Source: Archegozetes longisetosus (Eukaryota; Arthropoda; Arachnida; Sarcoptiformes; Trhypochthoniidae). From it: a DNA stretch of 64,000 nt. The stretch spans positions 1,178,001 through 1,242,000 of the forward strand of contig JAEMBT020000008.1 in the NCBI GenBank assembly GCA_018873245.2. The letters are read 5' to 3'. How positions within the stretch are numbered: the stretch's first letter is position 1; each line of letters starts with the position of its first letter. Below, one piece after another: positions 13,290-23,191 of the stretch. Position numbers and translations under genes: made by a program. The notes under the pieces were generated by a model. That model was not told the origin of the DNA. It worked only from the letters and a program-made list of their open reading frames with translations, and did not search any database.

Positions 13290-15103
13290 TTCCCGGTTTA
13301 GATTACTAGCTGTTTCGAAATAGAGGCTATTTTCATTATAATAATAATGGAGAAATATGAGAACGAATCTTCGAATTTTTTCATTAATATAAAAAATTGT
13401 TTGAAATGATGTTCATTCGAAGTAATATAAAGATCCAACTTAATTTTAAAATTATTGCTGCTACATTTACTTGAACTAAAGTTGAGCGTCATTTGTAATA
13501 ATATGACTTGATGCTAGATAAACTAGGACTTTTCAAGTAATGACTAGAGTAATGAGTGATCCGAGTAGGTTATGTTAAGATAACGATTTGTAGAATTGAG
13601 GAAGAGATTTACATCCAATTTTTGACCATTCGATGCTTTATCATTGCTTTAATTACTGTGTTTCAAAGCATGAATAAGATTCGTGTTGACACATTTGAAT
13701 GATAACAAGAAGACAGGGTTTGGAAATAGTATAAAACTTATCGAATGGAGTTGTTTCTCCTTTATTTGATTGATTATATGGGACTAGAAATATATTATAG
13801 ACGTATGCTCGAAACCAAAGTCAAGTGAGCTCTCATTTGTACGACAGATTTGGATCGAGCTTTTTAGTTGAGTTCAGCAATAAATTCTGTCAATGCTATA
13901 GCGTATTATAAAAATAAATCTTTTACCGTATTTCTTTGTCAGCAAATTTCTTTTTATTTTCATAATAAGAGAAAATGTTTAAAACCAAAAATAGTCAAAC
14001 TGTGGAAAATGCGACTCCAAACTTAGAGTGCACTGATTCAACCCTTAGGGTCTGCCATAATAAATAATAAAAGTTTTAAAAATATTTGAGAAATTGATTC
14101 CTCAAATCCATAGATTTTATTAAGATTGATGTTTAGGATCATAAGTTTCAGGAAAACGCTGATCAATTTATGAATAAATGCATTGAATAGTTCATTGTAA
14201 AACTTTTCTACCCATTTGTAATGCTTAAGTTCTAAATTTTAAAATTTAAAAACTTTTTGAATGAAAAATCTGGAAGGATTCTCTTTTAGTTTACTTCACT
14301 GTGTTGTTTGCCGAGTTTGAACTTTTAGTTATATGAGAGTGACATCCGTTTTGAAACAAATCCACTCAACTCGAGATTCGGAGCATCTTACAAACGGTTG
14401 AGTCAGCGATAACTGATGTAACTGATGCTTTCAGAATTAGCTAAACTAACTTCTACATAAATTATCGTATCTCAGATAGTTTCAAATATAATTATCAATA
14501 TTCAAAGCCATTGCTTCCAAATTAATGCTAGAAATGTGAAAGTTTGGTTCTGAAAAGAAGCATAAACTTCTAACGAGTAAGTCTTGGGCAAAATTAATGG
14601 TATAAATGGAAATGTGATATTCAGTTGAATACTTTAATTAACGTTGAAATATAATACCATTTGACAGTACTATTTGATACAACAAATTATGGAAATAATT
14701 CAGATCGTAAATCTTACTTATACTTCTTATTTAGCTATGCTTTCGCTTATGGCTTTCATCAATCATTTCAAATGATAATTCATAAGGCATTATATATGTC
14801 TATAAGAATATTACAGGTCTATTAATTATAACCCAAATCGTACAACACTCGAGAAATTCGTGCAGCAACTTATCATTTAAATTATCGGATTAAGTTCAAT
14901 CGATGACAGATCAAAGATATCATAATTCATTATAATCAAAGCTTCAGCTCTAACATAGTAGAAAATTCAAGAATAATTGAATCAATTGATTTTTATATAA
15001 ATAACTCAAAATTGTCAATACAGTGATAGGAATGATTTAAAATTGAACAATGATTTTTAAGTTCATGAATCCAATGGTAAGATATATTACAAACTCAATT
15101 AAA
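13290..15103. other. Gene-free AT-rich sequence
   Basis: I find no gene or bounded repeat here. The right-hand part is presumably the 3' flank of HTATSF1. Confidence 0.5.
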
Positions 15104-16360
15104 CTATTGATTACTATCGTTTTCCAGAAACTGATCCCATTGTTTGATCCTTTCTTCAGCCTCTTCCTCCGTTTCTTCAGTTTTATATTTAGTTTTTCCG
15201 TCCCAAAGATGTGCAGTAAGTCTACGACCAGCGAAGAACCTGCCATTCATTAAAGTAACGCATTGATCGGCGCATTCGAACTCATCGAAAGTGATCGAAG
15301 CCACACCTTCGGGATGACGGTCATGAATATCAACTTTTTTAACTTGTCCGCACTTTTCTGAGCATTCATCCCTCAAATCGCTTCTATATTCTAATATTAA
15401 TTTTGGTTCCAATTCAAAGTCTTTTGGTTCAAACATATTCTTAATGATAACGGTCTTCTCACATCTGGGTCTTTCTCCAGCGATTTTCTCAGGTCTCCAA
15501 TCAAATAGCCTAAAGCAGACAACTTATTATATTTTCAAAAAATAGACAATTCAATTGTAAAAACAGGTAGAAATAGAAAAGAGGAAATTGAGAAAACATA
15601 GCAAAACTAAATAAAATGATTACTTGTCGATCTTTTTCTTCATTTTTTGCTTATCCTTCTTTTTTTTCTTAGGTTTCTTGGATGGATCGTAATCTCCTTT
15701 AAGGCTAAACTTTGCTCTTTCGACTTTAATGATGTTGCCTTTATAGTTATAACCATCTAATATATTAAGAGCTAAATCGACAGATTCGACTTTAATATAA
15801 CAACACCTTCCGTCTCCCTTTAGATACCCGTTTGAGTCTCGATACAGCTTTATCTTCAATTGGTTCAAATCGTCTTTCATAATCAGCCCACACTTTTTCA
15901 TCAGTTCAACGAATTCTTCTTCTGTTATATCCGTCGGCAAATTACTGACGTACACATTAGTGTTGTGTTCGTCAGAAACTTCAAACCAATCGTTTGTCTG
16001 TTGTTCAGCTTTTCGTTTATTCAGTAACTTTGAGGTGAATTGTTTTTTGTCATTACTTTTAGTTAAATTATCGTTAACTTTTTGGCTCATTCCTTCAAGA
16101 TTGCTATGACTAATAGCTTCTTGTTTTGATGTCGAAGTTTCATTTTGTTTATCGGTTGATTCATCGACATAATTTCCATAATTAGATTGATATTTAGCGA
16201 TGAAATCGTCGTCAATTTTCGGGAACCACGCGTTCTTCTCGTCATTCCATTCATATTCTGTGCCATCTTTTGGATCGACATATGTCCTACCTTCAGCATT
16301 ACTTTTGGCTAGTCTTTCACGTGATTCTTGTTCTAATTGATACGCAAAATCGTCATTCAT
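15104..16360 (-). CDS. HTATSF1: HIV Tat-specific factor 1 homologue (Tat-SF1/CUS2 family), two exons
   Basis: Exon 1 is 16360-15624 and exon 2 is 15509-15104. The 114 bp GT-AG intron rejoins KKKID-K to LFDWRPEK in phase, giving 380 aa. An N-terminal motif (TYVDPKDGTEYEW, AWFPKI, residues 27-50) matches the family. RRM1 (about 132-219) carries RNP2-like VYVSNL and RNP1-like KGDGRCCYI. A Lys-rich linker follows. The C-terminal RRM is a U2AF-homology motif domain: VIIKNMF, HPEGVASITF and the ligand-binding RXF motif in GRFFAGR (335-341). In known members this domain binds SF3B1 in the U2 snRNP and helps remodel U2 during spliceosome assembly. Compared with vertebrate HTATSF1 (over 700 aa), the long acidic C-terminal tail is missing, so the protein resembles the compact CUS2-like core. 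Family assignment is near certain. Confidence 0.95.
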
Positions 16361-16521
16361 TTTGAACTAATTATCGTTTATTCCGACATCAGTACGTTTT
16401 CTATTTTAAAAAACTCAAAACACAACATATCGCATGAAATGAAGGGACGTTTCATTCATTACAAACACTTAAACCAAATAAAGTATCGATAGAGTAATAT
16501 TAAAATATTACTTAGGTTATA

Positions 16522-16527
16522 TTTATT
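16522..16527 (-). terminator. Candidate poly(A) signal for the ATP synthase epsilon gene
   Basis: A minus-strand AATAAA lies about 150 bp after the epsilon stop codon and before the HTATSF1 start codon. Distance and orientation fit, but AATAAA is common in this AT-rich DNA. Confidence 0.35.
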
Positions 16528-16678
16528 GTTAATCTAGAAAAAATTACATCTAATTCATTCAAAACTTATAAATTTTGATATAGTTCTAAATAAAATAGGA
16601 ATGTAATTATTGGTTCCACAATTAATATCTATTTAGTTATAAACTATTGCTATCTATTAATCGATGTTTGATATTGAA

Positions 16679-16925
16679 TCATTCCTTCGTTTGATTTGCT
16701 TTAGCTTCCACTCTCTTTATGGTTGATGTTTCTCTCACTGAATCTGGCCTAAATTCAGTCTTTAAGGATTGACGAACTTGTCTCGCAGCAATTGAGCTGA
16801 ACCGAAGATAACTAGAAATTCACAAACAAAATGACCATTTATTAAAAATATCCCAAAATAAACATTAAATTGATTCAAAATATCATTAATACTAACGTAA
16901 TTCCAACTGCACGCCAATAAGTCAT
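16679..16925 (-). CDS. ATP5F1E: ATP synthase F1 subunit epsilon, mitochondrial (two exons)
   Basis: Exon 1 is 16925-16897, only 29 nt (MTYWRAVGIT, last codon split). Exon 2 is 16811-16679. The 85 bp GT-AG intron gives a 53-aa protein. The family signature is clear: YWR near the N-terminus, then an aromatic-rich turn (YLRFSSIAA), then a basic helix with VRQSLKTEFRP. Length matches the animal subunit (about 50 aa). This subunit belongs to the central stalk of mitochondrial F1, with gamma and delta, and has no cleaved targeting peptide in known members. Because of the tiny first exon, no single open frame covers it. The gene lies about 320 bp upstream of HTATSF1 on the same strand and is divergent from NUDC. 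Confidence 0.93.
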
Positions 16926-17316
16926 TATTGAATTTATTTTAATGTGTTTATCAAAACTATAGATTATTTATTTGGATTATGATTGAGTCAAAATTAAATG
17001 CCGAAAAAATTGATTAGTCTTTCAATGAATTGTAGGCTTGATAAGAAGTACAATAAGGTGTTTATAAAATTTTGTTGCTATTTGCGATTGGAAAGTATGT
17101 CAAGTTTTCTACAAATAATACAATGAAAGCGAGCCTATGAAAGAGTTCTCACATGTTAGTGCAATAGTTGTTCTGTTGATTTCTAGAAACCTCTTATCTT
17201 TAGACGCGTTTGTTGTGAATCGTTACTCAACTTAATACTAAGGACATTATCAAATAATACTTCAACTATTCTATTAGTACCATTTACTGATTATTAATAA
17301 TTAATAATAACTAAAA
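16926..17316. promoter_or_regulatory. Shared intergenic region of the divergent ATP5F1E/NUDC pair
   Basis: Only 391 bp separate the start codons of two head-to-head housekeeping genes, so both core promoters and 5' UTRs must lie here. I see no clear TATA box that decides a start site. Shared control is inferred from the arrangement alone. Confidence 0.55.
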
Positions 17317-18512
17317 ATGTCTTCAAACGAAGAAAAATTTGACGGAATTTTGTTAGCAATGGCTCAACAGCACAGCGGAGGAGTCCAAGAAGTAGTCATT
17401 CATTTATTTATCCATCTATTTGTGACATTTTTATGCAAAAGATAATTTAATTTAACTTTATTTTCATTTATTTGAATAGCTATTGGATACCATTTTTAGC
17501 TTTTTGTGTCGGAAAACTGATTTCTTCGTTGGTGGTGGCGAAGGAGTAGCGAAGAAGTTACTGCTGGATAAGTTTAATAAATGGGAAGAGGTGGCGATTA
17601 AAGTGAAAGAAGAAAAAGATAAGGAAAGGGCAGAGACTGAGAGAAAAAGACTCGAAAAGATAGCTCAAAGAAAGAGAGAAGAAGAGAAGGAACTCGAACA
17701 GAAACCAAAAATTGTTGAATTAAGTGAAGAGGAAGCCAATGAATTGGAAAAGAAGATTAAACAAGATAATGAAAATAAGACCAATCCAGATAATAGCAAT
17801 AATGATAATAGTAATGATAATAAAGATGGCGAACAAATGAATGTCGAAAAGAGTGATGAGACTAAGAAAGAGGACGAAGACGAAGAAGACAAAGAGGAAA
17901 AGAACAAGCTTAAACCAAATGTAGGCAATGGTTGCGATTTACCAGATTATAGTTGGACTCAAACATTACAAGAAGTCGAGTTAAGAGTTCCACTAAAAGC
18001 TAACTTTAAAGTCAAAGGTCGTGATGTTGTAGTCGAATACGAAAGAAGACATTTAAAAGTTGGTCTTAAGGGACATAAACCAATAATTGACGGTGAATTG
18101 TATAATGAGATCAAAGTCGAGGATTGCTGTTGGGTTTTGCAAGACAGCAGATCAGTTCTGATTACGTTAGAGAAAGTGCACCAAATGGAGTGGTGGAACA
18201 AATTGGTTACAACTGATCCGGAAATTAGTACCAAAAAAATCAATCCCGAAGCCTCCAAATTGTCTGATTTAGATGGAGAGACCAGAAGTATGGTCGAAAA
18301 GATGATGTACGACCAAAGACAAAAGGAATTGGGTTTACCGACTTCTGAGGACCAGAAGAAACAGGAGATGCTTAAAAAGTAAGACTTATTTGAAGATATT
18401 TGAAAATTTGTAGAACTGTTTGAAAAGAAGGATTTTATAATTTTGTTATGCATTTTGCAGATTTATGGCACAACACCCGGAAATGGATTTCTCCAATTGT
18501 AAATTCAACTAA
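17317..18512 (+). CDS. NUDC: Nuclear distribution protein NudC (three exons)
   Basis: Exons are 17317-17391, 17480-18378 and 18461-18512, joined through GT-AG introns of 88 and 82 bp to give 341 aa (human NUDC has 331). The N-terminal NudC domain reads [18 protein letters not shown] and joins across intron 1 to [15 protein letters not shown] charged coiled-coil-like region follows (about 60-165, Glu/Lys/Asn/Asp-rich). The CS (p23-like) domain covers about 181-271, with [16 protein letters not shown] and [12 protein letters not shown]. The C-terminus ends in the conserved [15 protein letters not shown], split by intron 2, which fixes the last exon. NudC proteins work with HSP90 and the LIS1/dynein pathway in nuclear movement, cytokinesis and protein stability. 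The Asn/Asp-rich insert is longer than usual but not abnormal. Confidence 0.96.
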
Positions 18513-19635
18513 TCAAACAAATTCATAGAAAGTTTAAGCTATTTTTAACTTGAAGCTATAAATTGTTCTTTTTACTGAAATTTATATTATTTTTTGACAT
18601 TATGATCATTTTATTATTAATCAATAGTAAATTAATATTAATCGCACTAGATCACAGAAATCATTAACATTCGTAAATGCTATATCTAAGAATTAAGTGA
18701 TACTTAAAGTATAATAACTGTGCAAAAGTATATCTTCAACAAAATGAGTAGTATATTTCAAATAAATGATTTAATAGTATTAATCACAGTAAACAATTAT
18801 TTTAACTAAAAGTATTAGATATTGAATAAGTTAATCACTAAGTCCATTACTCAAAATATGTTTAGTAGTTGCAAGTCTTGTGTTATTAGGCCTTTCTTTT
18901 GAAAATCTACTTAGATTTTATTTCAAAATCTTTTAAGCAGTGGATCTACATTTCTGTTAGAAGTTAAATGTTTGAAACAGCGATTGTGACCAAAAGAACA
19001 CCACGTTCTACTCATATTTATTTACCATTAACTAACTTACACAAATTAGATGTCATCTCATGATAAACCCTTTTTATTGTTGAAAGAAGTATAAGAAATT
19101 CACAAGTTTTCTCTTGAAATTTGGTCAAATTGTTATTTCTTTTAGCAATCACATAAATGGAAGAAAATTGAACGTCAAAATGAACGATAGCAAAGAAAGT
19201 GCTTATCTCATTGTATATCAATATAATTGTTGCAAAATCCTCAAACATTTGACCTAACCGTTTTCGGTCATGATTTCATGAAGGTTATGTACAAAAATCT
19301 AGTTTAATCTCAATACATTTGTCGTAAAACCAAATTCTTCCATAAGTTTTTCTGTTTGTTGGCTTTGCTGAGCTTTTCATTTCAGATTTATAGCTTCTCC
19401 GATTCTATCGAAAGTTAAAAGTTTGATATTACATTCATAGATAATATCAAAATACTAATGAGACTACTTCTAACTTTTTCTATTTGAAAAAATTTCGAAC
19501 GACAATAGTTTTTGTAAAAATATTTACAGAACTTTTTAAAAATATGTTGAACTCAAAACACCAAACACAAATAAACGAAACTATTTCCTTTAAATGATCG
19601 CTTGTTTATTCCGTACAAAACAAATGGAGGCCTTT
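18513..19635. other. NUDC 3' flank and gene-free sequence
   Basis: This begins with the NUDC 3' UTR; several AATAAA-like signals occur, for example near 18759. No other gene or clear repeat is visible. Confidence 0.45.
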
Positions 19636-20045
19636 CATAAGTTTTCAAAAATAAGAGAACTAAAATAAAACTAATATGAGATATTGATTGGAGATCAATT
19701 CAAAGTCATTTAAGCTTAGCTTAAATAATATTCAGAATTATAAAAATGAGTCAAACTCTCCTTTGGTTTAAGCTCTCTTATCAACGAAAAGCCAACATTC
19801 AGAAAAGATAAATATCAATCGATTAAACATTTGTATCATCTCTGATAATCAATCGATATTGATCTTTTCAAAAAATTGGTTTCTCAATTGATAAGCAATT
19901 TCAAACTATAAACCAGTATTTAACTCTTTTTACCATTTCGAATATCATTGAAATTAAAGATAAATCACTTCGAACTGGTCTTCAATTGATAGTCTTGGAT
20001 TAAGTCGTTTTATTTTTTTGAAATTTTGATAAAAGACTACTCTCG
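19636..20045. repeat. Imperfect hairpin (foldback) repeat, arms ~190 bp
   Basis: Inverted arms meet near 19840. Paired landmarks are AAAATAAAAC, GATATTGATTGG against CTATCAATTG, a TATTC.GAA block, GGTTTA, CTTATCAA, then GAAAAGAT.AATATC next to the loop. Divergence is substantial. Nothing is encoded. The layout is the same as in the hairpins at 12.50 and 22.47 kb: two long arms and a loop of tens of bases. Confidence 0.65.
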
Positions 20046-20442
20046 AACTAATTCTCAAATACTGGTATTGTGCCCGAAATACATCTAGCATTACACTAAT
20101 AATAGTACGGATTGCTTAGCATTTATAGCCTTAATTTGTCGACTGTAATATCATAGAAAAGATAAAGAGCTTTGAACTATTTATCAATGGTGTTGATAAA
20201 GTGATTGCGTTTCTTTGTGAAATTATATGATCTCAGGAGCATAAATGAGAGTAATAAAGAGTATTATCTAATCGTTCAGTTCTTATATTAACAAGTGAAT
20301 AATTATACGGTATAAAGTAAGAGAAACTTTAGTTTTATATTTGACATTGTGTGAAATGCACATAACTTTCCCAAAGCGAAAACAAACATTATCGATCAAT
20401 TTTCATATGCACAATGTTATAATGATTTGAATAAGTTATTTA

Positions 20443-21755
20443 AGGCTGCTCGAAAGTAATTACATATCTCTTTATTGAAAACAGATATAACAATAATACT
20501 TTGATATAATGTAATGTAGTGGCCTCCAAGCGACATCATAACTTCTCAATTCTTTGGTAGTTCAGATAATGAAATGGCGGCATTTTTTAAAATTAATTTC
20601 ACGAATAACTTCATCAGAAGCTACTTCCAAATCAAATCGATTTGCAAATGGTTTACCAATATTTGACCTCTTAATTCTAGAGATGCTGTCGTAATCACGG
20701 GGTTCAAACCAGGGCTATAAAAGAGTACTTTAATTCCTACCATCGGTGTCCAGTAATGAAATCCTTGACACTTTGATGCTTATGTGGTCTCTTACTATCA
20801 TGTAATATTATAGGGTGTCGAATTCGATGTCTTTGTAAATAAAGTAGTACTACTCTTTCCAAAAATTGAACATATATGTCAGTTTGATATTTTAGAAGTA
20901 TTCGATAACCCAGTATCTGATCTTGATAAAAAGTCACTATTATTATCTGCTTCTTATTTCTCGACATTGTCTTTACTTTCCTTTGTCTAAGATTAAAATT
21001 AACGTCATTTGCATAGATTTAAAAATTTTAATTTTTTGAAAATCAAACATACGGCTCCTCTTTAGGATATCGGCATTAGTTTGATTGCCAAACTTCCTGA
21101 GGATCATAACTTTTTACCCACGTCTTATCGATAGCTATAATTCTATCTATGAACTCGGGATTATGGCCATATCTTTTAAGGTGTTCCTTTGATAAGTTTA
21201 CTCGAAGTTCTTTGTTCAGCTGTACGAGTGTATGGTACCCAACGTGGACGCTTTGCACATATTTAGTTTTTTAAAAAGCTGTTGAATGCTGTACTTACTG
21301 ATCCTTAATTGAAAATTCTACTGTGGCCCAACATCTTCATCTAAGATCTGTTTTAAGTGAATGTTCATGTTCTTCATCTATGACAACGCAAAGTATTTCA
21401 CTGCGTGGCTTATCTACATATGATGTACGGCCTTCATCCGGAATTGAAGGTTATATATCTGTCTCATTTTAGTTGCATTTCGACTGACTATTTTAGTTAG
21501 CATTTTGGAAATTTCGAGAACAGTAGAGTCCATTAACACATCTCGCTTTATAAACGTTTTCTGTTTTTCATTGGTAACACTGACCCGAAGAGGATCGATA
21601 GTTGGGGCCATTACTATATGATTGATAATAAGCAGCAAAATCAAAGTGGTCTGATCATGAAGCAGCAAATTAACAGGTGCATAATAACTTGTAAAAATTT
21701 ATTATTACTTTGTTCATTGATAAGATATGAATATATAATTACTCTTCCGCCACCT
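20443..21755 (-). mobile_element. Dead mariner-family transposon
   Basis: The ends read TA-AGGCTGCTCGAAAGTAATTA at 20441 and, inverted, TA-AGGTGGCGGAAGAGTAATTA at 21757. They are imperfect terminal inverted repeats about 28 bp long, flanked by TA dinucleotides, and enclose about 1.31 kb. TA is the target site of Tc1/mariner elements, and the size matches a full-length mariner. A broken minus-strand transposase lies between them. The copy is degenerate and cannot encode an active enzyme. Confidence 0.85.
20562..21640 (-). pseudogene. Mariner transposase pseudogene
   Basis: Minus-strand frames carry scattered mariner motifs in the right order: a VDKPRS linker piece; LSKEHLKRYGHNPEF; the first catalytic block degenerated to AIDKTWVKSYDPQ (family GDETWV.YDPE, so the Asp stays and Glu is Lys); HDSKRPHKHQSVKDF (family HDNARPH); then, after frame changes, YSPGLNP (family YSPDLNP), DYDSISRIK and FANRFDLE. 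The third catalytic Asp region spans a frameshift. Several stops and shifts interrupt the frame, so it is non-functional. Catalytic spacing (DD34D or variant) cannot be fixed with confidence because of the gaps. Confidence 0.88.
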
Positions 21756-22150
21756 TAATATGTGCGTACGAACATATGAATAATATTCAAATTAACGATC
21801 GGAATCACATGCATTCATTGCCGAAAGACACGTGAACTTGACTTTTAAAGCAAAGCAATCAAAGCTAAACTGCATCAAGCTTTACAATTAACATAAGTTA
21901 AAATTAGTTTTTTGTATTGCAATAATAAATTATGTCGACGATTAATTTAAAATAGTATTAGATCAATTTAGAGTGAATTTTAGATGATAAATTAATGTGA
22001 AAGATAAAAGTAAACCTTTCGTCAAAATTGTGTTGAGATTTGCTATTTTGTGAGCTTGGGTTTTGAACAATGTGCGATCAATTTAACTAATAAAGTATTA
22101 TTGATGTGCATCATTTACAATAAAGGTAGGACAAGTTCTATAATAGAGTA

Positions 22151-22470
22151 CAATAGCACGGAAAAGTATACGTGAAATAGAGCTTTTTCGCGCCCCACAT
22201 ATTTAAGGACTACATTAGTATTAATGTAATATGTTGACAACTTTCGTAAACTCAAGTTTAAATCTGACTTCTGACAAAATAACACTCATAAACACTTTTT
22301 CCTTAAATATATAAACATTTTTTTATACGACTCACTATATATGAAATAAAACTTACTAATAAAATGATGACTTTATTTTTCTCTAATCCTTCTCTTGTTT
22401 TGTTTATCTCTTATTTGCTTTTATTGTATTTTTAAGCTCCCAGTTTGACGTATACTATTCCGTGCTATTG
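22151..22470. mobile_element. 320 bp MITE with 23 bp TIRs and TA target duplication
   Basis: The left end CAATAGCACGGAA.AGTATACGT (from 22151) and the right end (inward from 22470) agree at 22 of 23 positions. TA at 22149-22150 and at 22471-22472 forms the target duplication, so this is a Tc1/mariner-type MITE. It has no coding capacity. Its high TIR identity suggests it is younger than its neighbours. Its right edge touches the left arm of the hairpin repeat at 22473. The interior contains a match to the T7 phage promoter core at 22323-22339 (see findings). Confidence 0.85.
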
Positions 22471-22472
22471 TA

Positions 22473-23191
22473 CATATGAAGCTGCATTTTGAAGACCTGC
22501 CTTAGCGAATAGGGATTATACTGTGAACAAAGTAATTCCTAATTTTTAGATTAAGCAGCTGTTATTAACAAATGTGAACTTCTTTCTTCATATCAACTTT
22601 CAAAGTATGAGATAAGACAAAATTTTGTCCAATCACTCAAAATTTTCAGATATTCCAAAAGGAAAGAAGAATTGAATCGCTACCTATTAGTAATAAACCA
22701 TTATTGATTGAGTAAATTAGATTATTTTTCTATTATGGTTAAAGGATTGAACGAAATGATTTTTGTTACCTTTCAATTTTAAAAAATGTCATGCTAAGGC
22801 CTCACATAAAGAAAAATTTTAGAGACTTATCGTAACAGTGTTGACCTCAAACTTAGCATCAAATTTCTAGAGGTTGTGTCATCATTTGAAAGATAACAAG
22901 CTTATTTCGTCAAATCCTTTAATTATAGCAGAAAAAATCAAAATTTATTCAGAGAATAATAATTTATTACTAATAGGTAGTCATTAAGTTTTTTTCGCTT
23001 TAAAACATCTGAAAATGCTCGGGTCATTCGACAAAGTTTTGTCGTCTTATCTCATACTTGAAAGTTGATATGTTAAAAGAGATGAATGCCTATGAATAAG
23101 AAAGCCGTTAGATCTAAAACTTAGAAATTATTTCGTTGACAGATGAAGCCCTATTCGCTAAGATAGGTCTTCAAAATCAGGCTTCAACATG
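22473..23191. repeat. Large imperfect hairpin (foldback) repeat, arms ~340 bp
   Basis: The left arm (about 22473-22807) is repeated inverted at about 22843-23191. Paired landmarks are TTTTGAAGACCT, CTTAGCGAATAGGG, ATATCAACTTTCAA.GTATGAGATAAGAC, ATTTTCAGAT, CTACCTATTAGTAATAAA, TTAAAGGATT and ATGCTAAG. The loop is about 35 bp. Arms have diverged by many substitutions and small gaps. No protein is encoded; any transcript would form a long double-stranded stem. Confidence 0.82.
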
